Part shown: positions 41,713 to 50,116 of the stretch, one piece after another
How the letters are laid out: each line of letters starts with the position of its first letter
How positions within the stretch are numbered: the first letter of the stretch is position 1
DNA from: Rufibacter psychrotolerans
GTDB lineage: Bacteria; Bacteroidota; Bacteroidia; Cytophagales; Hymenobacteraceae
Direction: 5' to 3'
DNA: 64,000 bases
NCBI RefSeq assembly: GCF_016924645.1
Contig: NZ_JAFFJV010000015.1
Coordinates: 124,001 to 188,000 of the forward strand
The notes under the pieces: model-generated
Databases searched by the model: none
The model's input: the letters and a program-made list of their open reading frames with translations, nothing else
What the model was told of the DNA's origin: nothing
Made by a program: the position numbers and the translations under genes

Positions 41713-42909
41713 ATGATTTTAGATTCCTATACCTTTCTCATTATCCTTAGTAGCCTGATCGTACTTTCGTACGTGTTTGACTTGGGGGCCAAGCGCTCCA
41801 AAGTGCCCTCGGTGATTTTACTGCTCACCACGGGCATCCTCCTGAAGCTGGCCGCCACCTACTTCAACATTGTTTTACCCGGCATCAGAAACGTGCTGGA
41901 GCTGTTTGGCATCATCGGGCTGATCTTGATTGTGCTGGAGGGTGCCCTTGACCTGGAGCTGAAGAGGGAAAAGCTGCCCCTCATCAGGAAGACGCTGCTT
42001 ACCGCCACCGCCACACTGCTGATCACGGCGGCGCTCATTGCCTGGTTCATCAATTTCTGGCTGCAGGTGCCTTTTCAGGTAGCCATTATCAACGCCATTC
42101 CGCTGGCGGTGATCAGCAGCGCCATCGCCATCCCCAGCGTGAGCAACCTTACCCCAGAGAAGCGGGAGTTCATTGTCTACGAGGCCACGTTCTCTGACAT
42201 TATTGGCATTGTGGCGTTCAACTTTGCGGTGCAGAATGAAAGCATTGGGGTGGGGTCTTTTGTGAGCCTGGCGGTAGACCTGGTCAGCATTTTCCTGATC
42301 TCCATTGTGTGCTGCCTGCTGCTGCTGTTCTTTGTGGACAAGATCAAGACGCACATCAAGTTTTTCCTGATCATCGCCATCCTGATCCTGCTGTACTCGG
42401 TGGGCAAGAAGCTGCACCTTTCCTCCTTGCTCATGGTGCTGTGCTTCGGCCTGATGCTGAACAACGCCGCCCTGTTTATCCGGGACCGCCTGGCCAGGTA
42501 CATCAGCCTGGAGTCGCTGAAGTCTGAGATTGTGATCCTGAAGCAGATTAACGGCGAGAGCGCCTTTGTGATCAGGACGTTCTTTTTCCTGCTGTTTGGG
42601 TACTCCATTAACCTGCAGGAGCTCTACCAGCTGGATGTCTGGGTCCTGGGCTTCACCATTTTCAGCATTATCCTGCTGGTGCGGTTTGGCTACCTGCAAT
42701 ACATTGCCAAGGTGCCCCTTATTCCGGAGCTGTTCATCGCGCCCCGCGGCCTTATCACCATCCTGCTCTTTTACAGCATTCCGCCGCAGTACTCCATTGA
42801 GGGCATGAATGAGAGCGTGCTCTTCTTCGTGGTCATTCTCTCGGCCCTGCTCATGATGATGGGGCTGCTGCTTACCCGCAACAAGGTGAGCGACATCCCG
42901 GACTATTGA
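41713..42909 (+). CDS. Cation:proton antiporter (CPA family)
   Basis: Integral membrane protein with about 11-12 hydrophobic segments in 398 aa. The family core is visible at EATFSDIIGIVAFNF, where the ion-binding acidic residue lies in an SD pair instead of the more usual ND or DD; the first helix bundle ends in LELKREKLPLIRK. Exchanges Na+ or K+ for protons across the inner membrane. No C-terminal TrkA domain. ATG at 41713 (MILDSYTFLII) chosen because the first membrane helix starts directly after it; an upstream ATG at 41692 is in frame. Confidence 0.88.
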   Translation: MILDSYTFLIILSSLIVLSYVFDLGAKRSKVPSVILLLTTGILLKLAATYFNIVLPGIRNVLELFGIIGLILIVLEGALDLELKREKLPLIRKTLLTATATLLITAALIAWFINFWLQVPFQVAIINAIPLAVISSAIAIPSVSNLTPEKREFIVYEATFSDIIGIVAFNFAVQNESIGVGSFVSLAVDLVSIFLISIVCCLLLLFFVDKIKTHIKFFLIIAILILLYSVGKKLHLSSLLMVLCFGLMLNNAALFIRDRLARYISLESLKSEIVILKQINGESAFVIRTFFFLLFGYSINLQELYQLDVWVLGFTIFSIILLVRFGYLQYIAKVPLIPELFIAPRGLITILLFYSIPPQYSIEGMNESVLFFVVILSALLMMMGLLLTRNKVSDIPDY

Positions 42910-42947
42910 TCAGGCCCCAAAACCTGTCATTTCAAGGCGAAAATTGG

Positions 42948-42955
42948 TAGCTTTG
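42948..42955 (+). promoter_or_regulatory. -7 box (TAGCTTTG), 5 bases before an ATG
   Basis: Exact TAnnTTTG match ending at 42955 with the ATG at 42961, so the transcript should have almost no leader. No clear -33 TTTG. Confidence 0.55.
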
Positions 42956-42960
42956 CTTCT

Positions 42961-43488
42961 ATGAGAACGTTTCTGATCCTGTTGGTTTTAGGGCTGTGCG
43001 GCGGCCCGGCGGCCTGGAGCCAGGCGCAACCCACGTACCTGCTGCCCCATCTGGAGCAGAAGCGGCCCATTACCAGAACCGGGTTGGTTACCGTAGACAA
43101 CAGCCCGCTGCTGCTGCTGGGCGCCCAGGAAACAGACTACGCCTCGCTGGTGGTAGACCCCAAGGAGATTAAGGTGGTGCAGGCGTACAGAGACTCGGCC
43201 ATCCTGGCCCCGCTGGGCGCGAAAGCCCGCCACGGCGTCCTGGTCATCGCCTTGAAAAGCCCCAAAACCCTGCTGAAGCTGGATGACGTGCTGGATTACT
43301 TTCAAGTTCCCGCCGACCAGCGCCACCTGCGGGTGTTGCTCAACAAGCGCCCCGTGAACCGCACCCGTTTTCTAGCCGATGTGGCCCGCATCCAGAAAGT
43401 GGAAGTAATTCAACTGGAGAAGACCAGCCCGGTGCGCTTCAGTTGGAACGAGAACGAGCAGTTCCTGAACCTGGTCACCGCCGACTAA
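42961..43488 (+). CDS. Secreted hypothetical protein with a TonB-plug-like segment (175 aa)
   Basis: Signal peptide (about 1-21, cut after AWSQA). Residues about 75-100 (QAYRDSAILAPLGAKARHGVLVIALKS) resemble the end of a TonB-dependent-receptor plug, where SusC-like proteins have A..YG.RA.NGVI.I.TK. The rest is not like a receptor and there is no barrel. Family not recognised. Its own promoter lies immediately before the ATG. Confidence 0.75.
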   Translation: MRTFLILLVLGLCGGPAAWSQAQPTYLLPHLEQKRPITRTGLVTVDNSPLLLLGAQETDYASLVVDPKEIKVVQAYRDSAILAPLGAKARHGVLVIALKSPKTLLKLDDVLDYFQVPADQRHLRVLLNKRPVNRTRFLADVARIQKVEVIQLEKTSPVRFSWNENEQFLNLVTAD

Positions 43489-43494
43489 GTAAAA

Positions 43495-43544
43495 AGCGCC
43501 CGTTTTGCGCCTCTTTCTGGAAAAAGGGGCGCAAAACGGGCGCT
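43495..43544. repeat. 36-bp intergenic palindrome, copy 14, with extended stem
   Basis: Core 43502-43537; complementary flanks AGCGCCC / GGGCGCT give a 17-bp stem. Shared 3' end of the converging plug-like and serine dehydratase genes; likely also acts as terminator. Confidence 0.8.
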
Positions 43545-43575
43545 CTACTTACCTCCCGTGCCGGAGGGCTACAGG

Positions 43576-44481
43576 TTACTCGTGCTCCTCGTCGGGCAGG
43601 ATCTCCACGTCCTGTACCAGCACCAGGTTCTCTATCTCGCGGCCTTTGGGGGTGTTGGCCAGCCCTCCCAGGGCCGTTTCCTTGTACTTGGTTTCCATGC
43701 TCTGTCCTACTTCGCCCAAGGCCATCACGCACTGGTCTACCGGAATTACGGGGTTCACGCCGGCAATGGCAATCTGGGCGCTGGAAAACGCAATGGCGGC
43801 CGCGCTGGCGTTGCGCACAATGCAGGGCACCTCCACCAGCCCCGCCACCGGATCACAGATGAGGCCCAGCATGCACTGGATGGTGATGGCCACGGCGGCA
43901 AAGGTCTGCTCCACGCTCCCGCCCAGGCAGTACACAATGGCTCCGGCGCCCATGGCGGCTGCGCTGCCGGTCTCGGCCTGGCACCCGCCCACCGCCCCCG
44001 CCAGGGAGGCATTGGTTTCAATGATGAGGGCAATGCCGGCGGCTACCAGCAGCCCCTCCAGAATTTTGCGGTCCTCCAGCCCGTGCAGGTCCTGGAGCGT
44101 GGTTAAGATGCCCGGCAGGATTCCCGAGGCCCCGGCGGTGGGAGCCGCCACCACCCTGCCCATGCAGGAGTTTACTTCCTTGGCACCCAAGGCCCGGCTG
44201 ATGAGCTGCTGGAACTCGGCCGACAGCACGGTGACCGGGGCGGCGGCTACTTTCTTGGCCCCGTTGTTCACCATGCCCGAGCGGGAAGTCATGTCCTGGG
44301 TGAGGCCGGCTTTCACGGCATCGCGCATCACGTCATAGGCCCGCTGCAGGCCGGCCCAGATTTCTTCCTCGGTGCGGCCCTTCTGCTCCATCTCGTACGC
44401 CAGCACCGCCTGGTACAGGGGCTCTCCCGTGGTCTGGCAATGCTGTTCCCAACTTGCGAAATCATTGAATAATATTGACAT
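43576..44481 (-). CDS. sdaAA: L-serine ammonia-lyase, iron-sulphur dependent, alpha subunit
   Basis: Converts L-serine to pyruvate and ammonia with a 4Fe-4S cluster. Cysteines and glycine-rich loops of the alpha part are visible: NSCMGRVVAAPTAGASGILPG, GGCQAETGSAAAMGAGA and MLGLICDPVAGLVEVPC. 301 aa, matching the two-subunit enzyme, whose beta subunit is not beside it in this window. Opposes the serine-making genes 5 kb away. Divergent from the Crp/Fnr gene (about 218 bases between starts). Confidence 0.93.
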   Translation of the reverse strand: MSILFNDFASWEQHCQTTGEPLYQAVLAYEMEQKGRTEEEIWAGLQRAYDVMRDAVKAGLTQDMTSRSGMVNNGAKKVAAAPVTVLSAEFQQLISRALGAKEVNSCMGRVVAAPTAGASGILPGILTTLQDLHGLEDRKILEGLLVAAGIALIIETNASLAGAVGGCQAETGSAAAMGAGAIVYCLGGSVEQTFAAVAITIQCMLGLICDPVAGLVEVPCIVRNASAAAIAFSSAQIAIAGVNPVIPVDQCVMALGEVGQSMETKYKETALGGLANTPKGREIENLVLVQDVEILPDEEHE

Positions 44482-44655
44482 TCCTGTTTCTCCTCTTCTG
44501 TACAGGGCCTGGAGCCCTGTTGTCTAACGCTCTCTTTTTTACGAAAATCTGCCTGTTTAAGAGCAGCCATCCTATAAAATTACGCAGAAGAAACAGATTT
44601 TAGGTATCTTCTGGGGCAGGAAACGCCAAAAAAAGCAAACATTTGTTTTTGCCCT

Positions 44656-44690
44656 GCTTTATGCCCGTTTTCCCGAAAACTGCCCTAAAT
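44656..44690. repeat. Degenerate copy of the 36-bp palindrome
   Basis: GCTTTATGCCCGTTTTCCCG then AAAACTGCCCTAAAT, directly upstream of the Crp/Fnr ATG. Confidence 0.4.
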
Positions 44691-44699
44691 CTCACCCCT

Positions 44700-45251
44700 A
44701 TGCTGGCCGACCTGCTGCAACAAGTTCCGCTCTTCACCCCCGATGACGTGGAGGCGTTCCTGCCCCTCTGGAAGAAGCGCCTGACCGTGCCCCGCGGCGA
44801 TTTCCTGATCAGGGAAGGACAGGTGGAGCAGCACCTCTACTTTGTGGAAAGCGGGGCCCTGCGCCTGTACCTGCCTACGGCGCACGAAGAAATCTGCGTG
44901 GGCTTTGCGTACCCCAATACCCTGATCACCGCGTTTCCGTCATTGGTTACCCAAACCCCCTCGCAATACTGCATTCAGGCCCTGCGGCGGAGCGAACTGG
45001 TGGCCATCACTAAGGCTGATTTTGACCAGATTCAGGAAAAACGGCCTATATTCGGGAAGTTCTGGCGGATGGAGCTGGAGAAAGCCCTGGTTGGGAAAAT
45101 TGAGCGCGAGGTAGACCTGCAACTGCCCGACCCCGCCCAGCGGCTGGAGCGGCTGCTCCGGCGCAGCCCGCACATTTTCCAACTGGTGCCCAGAAAGTAC
45201 ATTGCCTCTTACCTGCGCATGACCCCAGAAACGCTGAGCCGCATCATGTAA
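44700..45251 (+). CDS. Crp/Fnr family transcriptional regulator
   Basis: Cyclic-nucleotide-binding-like beta-roll (about 15-120; GDFLIREGQVEQHLYFVESGALRLY), dimer helix, and a C-terminal helix-turn-helix (IASYLRMTPETLSRIM). The stop comes right after the recognition helix, so the usual few closing residues are missing. Starts at the ATG at 44700 (MLADLLQQVPLF); the frame is open to 44643 but that part is a degenerate repeat. 183 aa. No Fnr-type cysteine cluster, so not an iron-sulphur oxygen sensor; effector unknown. Confidence 0.88.
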   Translation: MLADLLQQVPLFTPDDVEAFLPLWKKRLTVPRGDFLIREGQVEQHLYFVESGALRLYLPTAHEEICVGFAYPNTLITAFPSLVTQTPSQYCIQALRRSELVAITKADFDQIQEKRPIFGKFWRMELEKALVGKIEREVDLQLPDPAQRLERLLRRSPHIFQLVPRKYIASYLRMTPETLSRIM

Positions 45252-45290
45252 ATCTTGATTTGGATCAAGGACTGGTCACCGGCGGGCCGC

Positions 45291-45298
45291 TACCTTTG
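45291..45298 (+). promoter_or_regulatory. -7 box (TACCTTTG) of the DinB-family gene
   Basis: Exact TAnnTTTG match, 20 bases before the ATG at 45319; the leader contains an A-rich AAAGAGAAG segment. Confidence 0.6.
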
Positions 45299-45318
45299 GT
45301 AAAAAAAAGAGAAGCCCC

Positions 45319-45882
45319 ATGGACGCAACAACTTTCCTTACGCAATTACAGCAGCAGGCCCAAACCCAGCAAGCCCTGGTTCGGGCGGAGTTCCTGCCCC
45401 TGGACGCCGCCCTCCTCAACGCCAAGCCCCACGCCACTGGCTGGAGCGCGCTGGAGTGCCTGGAACACCTGAACCGCTACTGTCGCTTTTACCTGCCCCA
45501 CCTGGAGAAAGCCCTTTCCGCTGCGCCTATTTCGCCCGGCAACCTGCCCGTGCGGTATTCCTGGATCGGGCGGAAGTCGCTGGCGGTGGTAGACCCCAGC
45601 AGCCCCAGAAAGCACAAGACGCTCAGGCACATGAACCCGCACAACAGCCGCCTGACCACCGCCGTGGTAGACGAGTTCCTGCAGCACCAAGATAGATTGC
45701 TCTCCCTCTTCGCCTTGGCGCCAAAGGCAGACCTTAACCAAAAAAACATTCCGGTGGAGTTCTTCCGCCTGCTCAGGATGCGGACCGGCGAGGCTCTGGA
45801 GTTCTTGCTGGCGCACCAGCAGCGTCACCTGCAGCAGGCCCTTCGCGCGAAAGCGCAGCCAACCATCAGCCTGGTGGTGTGA
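45319..45882 (+). CDS. DinB-like four-helix-bundle protein
   Basis: 187-residue helical protein of the DinB/YfiT superfamily. Metal-binding histidines are likely at His51 (CLEHLNRYC, helix 2) and in the HQQRHLQQA pair near the C terminus. Such proteins are metal-dependent thiol transferases (for example with bacillithiol) or of unknown function; in a genome with ytxJ a bacillithiol link is possible but unproven. Cytoplasmic. Own promoter. Confidence 0.85.
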   Translation: MDATTFLTQLQQQAQTQQALVRAEFLPLDAALLNAKPHATGWSALECLEHLNRYCRFYLPHLEKALSAAPISPGNLPVRYSWIGRKSLAVVDPSSPRKHKTLRHMNPHNSRLTTAVVDEFLQHQDRLLSLFALAPKADLNQKNIPVEFFRLLRMRTGEALEFLLAHQQRHLQQALRAKAQPTISLVV

Positions 45883-45902
45883 GGGAAGCCTGGTGGCCTC
45901 TA

Positions 45903-47348
45903 TTAGCCCTGTTCCCAGGCTGCCAGTGCTTCCGGAAAGCGGACCTGCACTATCTCTCGCTCGCCGGTTTCCAGGTTTACCTTCCAGAGTTGGTGGGCGT
46001 TGGTGTTGGTGATCCAGAGACGGTCCTGGTGGAAGAGCACATCGTTGGGCTCGTCTAAGCCGGCCACCACCGTCTTGATGCGTTGTTTAGCTAGGTCCAT
46101 CACCTTTATCTTGCCGTTGTAGGTGTCTGCCACGTACAGCTGGCCCGCGTGGGCCGTGATGCCCATGCAGTGCTGCAGGTACGCCTCGTAAAAGTCGCCG
46201 TCCTCATCACCAAACTCAAACAGGCCCCGCCCGATGAGGGTAGTCACCGAGCCCTGGTTCACGTTCACGGCCCTGATGGCGCTGGCCTCGGGGTCTGCCA
46301 CGTACAGGGTGTGGTGGTGGAGCGCAAGGCCGCTGGGTTGGTTGAAGGCCGCCTCCTGCAGGGAACCATCGGCGAGGGCCTCGCGCCCGGTGCCCGCAAA
46401 GCGGTACACGCGCTGGGTAGCCAGGTCCATGCGCAGGATCTGGTGGTTGCCCGCGCTGGCGATGTACAGCTGGTCGTCTTTCAGGGCCAGGTCCCAGGGG
46501 CTGTTGGGGTTTACGGGCACGCCTCTCTGCTCATGGAAAAAGTAATAGCTGAGCTCGCCGGTGCCGGCCACGGTGCTTACGTTCCTGGTTTGCAGGTTCA
46601 CCTGCCGGATGGCGTTGTTCTTGGCGTCTGCCACGTACAGGAAGTGCCCGGCCAGGGCCAGCCCGTGCGGTTCATTGAACGTAGCCTGGGTTGCGGGCCC
46701 GTCTGCAAAGCCCTGTTCGCCGCTGCCCATCACCTCCAGAATCTGGCCTGTCTGGTCCAGCTTTAAGATGCGGTTGTGGCCGCTGTCGGACAGGTAAAGG
46801 TGCCCCTGCTCCCCGGCGATGAGCTTGGACGGAAACCTGAGCACCGAGGCCTCGGCAGGTTCTGGCCTAAACCGGAACGGCTCGCGGTTGAGCGCTTCCC
46901 CGAAGGTTTCAATAAGGTCGTCCAGGTGCGGTTTGATGATGTCGTAGATGCCTTCGCCGGGTTTCTGACCCACTACTTTGCCGTTGGGGTCAATGAGCAC
47001 TACGGTGGGCCAGGCGCTCACGGCATACTGCTTCCAGACCTCAAAATCAGCATCGTTCACCACGGGGTGCTCAATGCCAAATTTGAGGATGGCCTGCCGG
47101 ATGGCGTTCTGCCGTTTCTCGGCGTCAAACTTGGCCGAGTGCACCCCAATCACCACCAACTCACGGGCGTACTCCCGCTCCAGGCGCTTGAGGTCTGGGA
47201 GAATGTGCTGGCAGTTGATGCAGCCGAAGGTCCAGAAGTCCAGGAGCACGATCTTGCCCCTGAAATCTTTGAGGGTGTAGGCTCTATCAGTATTAAGCCA
47301 GCCATGGCGGGTGTTTATCTCAGGGGCATTCACGCGTCCGGTAAGCAT
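45903..47348 (-). CDS. Thioredoxin-like plus NHL-repeat protein (NHLRC2-like)
   Basis: Residues about 5-145 are a thioredoxin/TlpA-type domain with the active site FWTFGCINCQHILP (CxxC) and a cis-proline segment AWPTVVLIDPNG. About 165-480 form an NHL beta-propeller with repeats such as LYVADAKNNAIRQVNLQT and LYVADPEASAIRAVNVNQ. This arrangement equals that of human NHLRC2. There is no signal peptide, so it should act in the cytoplasm. Partner and substrate unknown. 481 aa, shorter than the human protein. Convergent with the DinB gene. Confidence 0.9.
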   Translation of the reverse strand: MLTGRVNAPEINTRHGWLNTDRAYTLKDFRGKIVLLDFWTFGCINCQHILPDLKRLEREYARELVVIGVHSAKFDAEKRQNAIRQAILKFGIEHPVVNDADFEVWKQYAVSAWPTVVLIDPNGKVVGQKPGEGIYDIIKPHLDDLIETFGEALNREPFRFRPEPAEASVLRFPSKLIAGEQGHLYLSDSGHNRILKLDQTGQILEVMGSGEQGFADGPATQATFNEPHGLALAGHFLYVADAKNNAIRQVNLQTRNVSTVAGTGELSYYFFHEQRGVPVNPNSPWDLALKDDQLYIASAGNHQILRMDLATQRVYRFAGTGREALADGSLQEAAFNQPSGLALHHHTLYVADPEASAIRAVNVNQGSVTTLIGRGLFEFGDEDGDFYEAYLQHCMGITAHAGQLYVADTYNGKIKVMDLAKQRIKTVVAGLDEPNDVLFHQDRLWITNTNAHQLWKVNLETGEREIVQVRFPEALAAWEQG

Positions 47349-47654
47349 AAGCAGATCTTCTTCAGGGAGTAAAACAGCAGGATGGTACTTTCTAAGGCAA
47401 CAGTAGCACTGCTACAAGATAGACAAAAATCTAGTTTCAGGAAGCGGGCGAAAACGTTTGGGTCTCCTGGGCAGGTCAGGCCTCCGGGAGGCTTCCTGGC
47501 CGCGGGCTCTCCTAACCCTCTTTGCCTTCCTTGCGTTTCAAACGTAATTTCTCAGAAATAGGCTTAAAACAGGGGCGGGCCCTGGGCCTCTGTTTTCGCT
47601 TTTTAAATATGTACCACCTTAACCTGTTTTCTATCACATAAACCTCTACGCCCC
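47349..47654. other. 306-bp intergenic region between divergent genes
   Basis: Contains a 36-bp palindrome (47535-47570) and should hold two divergent promoters; no exact TAnnTTTG was found. No gene. Confidence 0.5.
47535..47570. repeat. 36-bp intergenic palindrome, copy 15
   Basis: GTTTCAAACGTA...AGGCTTAAAAC; left arm partly decayed. Confidence 0.6.
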
Positions 47655-48446
47655 TTGAACTGCAAACAACTCCTGACCACCTGTCTCCTGTGGGTTTCTT
47701 TTTCCACCGGAGTGATTGCCCAAGTACCCGTTCCAGACACCAGCGCGGTAACGCAAAGTCGACCCGCCGTAGCTTCAGCCGCTCCCCCGGAAGACCGGCC
47801 TAAAACTTCCCACTACCTGAAACGGGCCGTGTTGCCGTCGGCGGTGCTCATCGCGGCGGGGATTTCCACCATCAAGGGAAATGGCTTTTACAGCAGCTAT
47901 GACGCCAGCCGCGATGCCCGCGAGGCCTTTCCCAACTTCAGCACCACGCTGGACGATTACCTGTTCTTCGTGCCCATTGTGGGCTTGTACGGCTTTAACC
48001 TGTTCTCCTCGCAGAACAAGCATGACATCAGGCGGCAAACGGGACTGGTACTGGCCTCAGGGGTGCTCACCACGCTCATGGTGTACCCTACCAAGATCCT
48101 GACGGCGCAGGAGCGGCCCAACGGCCTGCCCCGGGCCTTTCCCTCGGGCCACACGGCGTACGCCTTTACCATTGCCGCCATTGTGGACAAGGAGTTCAGG
48201 GGCAAGAGCAAATGGATCAGTATTGGCAGCTACACCATTGCCTCGGCCACGGGCGTCATGCGCGTCCTGAACAATGAGCACTGGATGGCCGATGTGCTGG
48301 CAGGCGCGGGCGTGGGCATTCTCTCGGTGAACACCGTGTACTTTGTGCATGACCGCATCATGCGCAACAAAGGCCTCAACAGCAGCGTCATGCCCACGGT
48401 CTTACCCAACGGCAAAATGGGTCTGGGCTTTGTGCTCCAGTTCTGA
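47655..48446 (+). CDS. PAP2-family membrane phosphatase
   Basis: Type 2 phosphatidic-acid-phosphatase-like protein with all three motifs: KILTAQERPNG, PSGHTA and RVLNNEHWMADVLAG (catalytic His). A signal-like N terminus (LLTTCLLWVSFSTGVIAQ) and 4-5 hydrophobic segments from about 60 onward. Probably dephosphorylates lipid phosphates (undecaprenyl-PP or phosphatidate) at the envelope. TTG start; the upstream sequence offers no ATG. 263 aa. Confidence 0.88.
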   Translation: MNCKQLLTTCLLWVSFSTGVIAQVPVPDTSAVTQSRPAVASAAPPEDRPKTSHYLKRAVLPSAVLIAAGISTIKGNGFYSSYDASRDAREAFPNFSTTLDDYLFFVPIVGLYGFNLFSSQNKHDIRRQTGLVLASGVLTTLMVYPTKILTAQERPNGLPRAFPSGHTAYAFTIAAIVDKEFRGKSKWISIGSYTIASATGVMRVLNNEHWMADVLAGAGVGILSVNTVYFVHDRIMRNKGLNSSVMPTVLPNGKMGLGFVLQF

Positions 48447-48452
48447 AGAATG

Positions 48453-48566
48453 TTGATTGTTGATTGTTGATTGTTTTTGATAAAATGGCCCCAAAACAGC
48501 GTATGGAAGACAACTCAACTTTAGGCCCATTTCCTACTATATGAGAACAATCAGCAATCAACAATT
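48453..48566. repeat. 7-bp-period tandem repeats in inverted arrangement
   Basis: Three head-to-tail TTGATTG units at 48453-48473 and, 72 bases on, an opposed set of AACAATC-type units at 48546-48566. The arms are nearly complementary and could form a long stem between the PAP2 and nnrD genes. Confidence 0.7.
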
Positions 48567-48578
48567 AACCATAAAGAG

Positions 48579-50087
48579 ATGAAGATTCTGAGTGCCGCCC
48601 AAACCCGAGAAGCCGATGCCTACACCATTGCCCATGAGCCTATTTCCTCGCTGGACCTGATGGAGCGGGCGGCCGCGGCGCTGGTGCAGTGGCTGGAGCA
48701 GGCCTACGCCCCGCAGGTGCCTTTCTTTGTCTTCTGCGGCCCCGGCAACAACGGCGGCGATGGGCTGGCCCTGGCCCGATTGCTGCACCATGACGGCTAC
48801 GACGTGCAAGTCTATGGAATAGCCGAAGAGCAGAAGTTCTCCACCGACTTTACCCAGAACCTGAAGCGGCTCCCCGAGGCAGTACCGATGACCAGGGTAT
48901 CTTCGCTCGCCGACCTGCCCCCTGCTTTGCCTGCTCACGCGGTTACGGTGGACACGCTGTTCGGCTCGGGGCTTTCCAGGCCGCTGCAGGGATTGTATGC
49001 CGATGTGGTCACTTACCTTAACCAACAGCAAGCCCCGGTCGTCTCCGTGGACCTTCCCTCCGGCTTGTTCACTGATGCGCCTACCCCGCCCGGATCAGCG
49101 GTGGTGCAGGCCCACACCACCCTCACGTTTGAGCGGCCCAAACTCAGCTTCTTCCTGCCGGCCTCGGGCGCGTATGTGGGCAACTGGCACGTGCTTCCCA
49201 TTGGTTTGCACCCGCAGTACCTGGGGCAGGTAGAATCTCCTTACCACTTTCTCACGCCCGAGGCAGTGCACGAGCTTTTGCGGCCCCGCTCAAAGTTCTC
49301 TCATAAGGGTACGTTTGGCCACGCGTTGCTGGTAGGTGGCAGTTACGGCAAGATGGGAGCCATTACCATGAGCGCCCACGCGGCCCTGCGGGCGGGAGTG
49401 GGCTTGCTCACGGTAATGGTGCCCCAGATTGGATACCAGGTGCTGCAGACGGCGGTGCCCGAAGCCATGGTCCTGACCGATGCGCATGAGCATTACCTTA
49501 CCGGGTTTCCGGAGGAAGTGGGCAATTACCAGTGCCTTGGCGTAGGGCCGGGTCTAGGCCAGGCCGAAGCCTCCCGGCTGGCCCTGGAGCAACTGTTTCG
49601 CCGGAAGTTGCCGCCCCTGGTGCTGGACGCCGATGCCCTGAACCTGCTGGCCACTGACCGGCTCCTGCGCCAGCAACTCCCCCCCGACAGCATCCTGACC
49701 CCGCACCCCAAGGAATTTGAGCGGCTCACCGGCCCCGCCACCGATGATTTCCACCGCCTGCAACTCCTGCAGAGCTTCTGCGCCGAGCACCACTGCTACG
49801 TGGTATTAAAAGGTGCCCACACCTGCATCGGCACTCCGGCGGGCGAGTTTTACTTCAACACCACCGGTAACCCGGGCATGGCCACCGGCGGCACCGGCGA
49901 TGTGCTTACCGGTATTTTGACGGGCTTACGGGCCCAAGGCTACTCCGCCCTGGAGGCTTGCCAACTGGGCGTGTACCTGCACGGCCTGGCGGGCGACCTG
50001 GCGGCCAAAGCCGAAGGAGAAACTTCCCTGATTGCCTCTGACTTGTATAAATACCTCGGCGCCGCCTTCCTGCACCTGGCAAAGTAG
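48579..50087 (+). CDS. nnrD: Bifunctional NAD(P)H-hydrate epimerase and ADP-dependent hydrate dehydratase
   Basis: Repairs damaged NADH and NADPH. N-terminal epimerase domain (about 1-215) with the GPGNNGGDGLALARLL phosphate-binding loop; C-terminal ribokinase-like dehydratase (about 225-500) with KGTFGHALLVGGSYGKMGA and the closing MATGGTGDVLTGILTG loop. 502 aa, the normal fused bacterial form. Cytoplasmic. Starts at MKILSAAQTREAD, a typical beginning. Confidence 0.95.
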   Translation: MKILSAAQTREADAYTIAHEPISSLDLMERAAAALVQWLEQAYAPQVPFFVFCGPGNNGGDGLALARLLHHDGYDVQVYGIAEEQKFSTDFTQNLKRLPEAVPMTRVSSLADLPPALPAHAVTVDTLFGSGLSRPLQGLYADVVTYLNQQQAPVVSVDLPSGLFTDAPTPPGSAVVQAHTTLTFERPKLSFFLPASGAYVGNWHVLPIGLHPQYLGQVESPYHFLTPEAVHELLRPRSKFSHKGTFGHALLVGGSYGKMGAITMSAHAALRAGVGLLTVMVPQIGYQVLQTAVPEAMVLTDAHEHYLTGFPEEVGNYQCLGVGPGLGQAEASRLALEQLFRRKLPPLVLDADALNLLATDRLLRQQLPPDSILTPHPKEFERLTGPATDDFHRLQLLQSFCAEHHCYVVLKGAHTCIGTPAGEFYFNTTGNPGMATGGTGDVLTGILTGLRAQGYSALEACQLGVYLHGLAGDLAAKAEGETSLIASDLYKYLGAAFLHLAK

Positions 50088-50116
50088 TTTGCGATTTTAC
50101 CGTTGGCCTGACCGGT

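Noticed and set aside
41483..41716. 77-codon frame before the antiporter
   Set aside because: Runs through a degenerate 36-bp palindrome and overlaps the antiporter start; most likely leader sequence.
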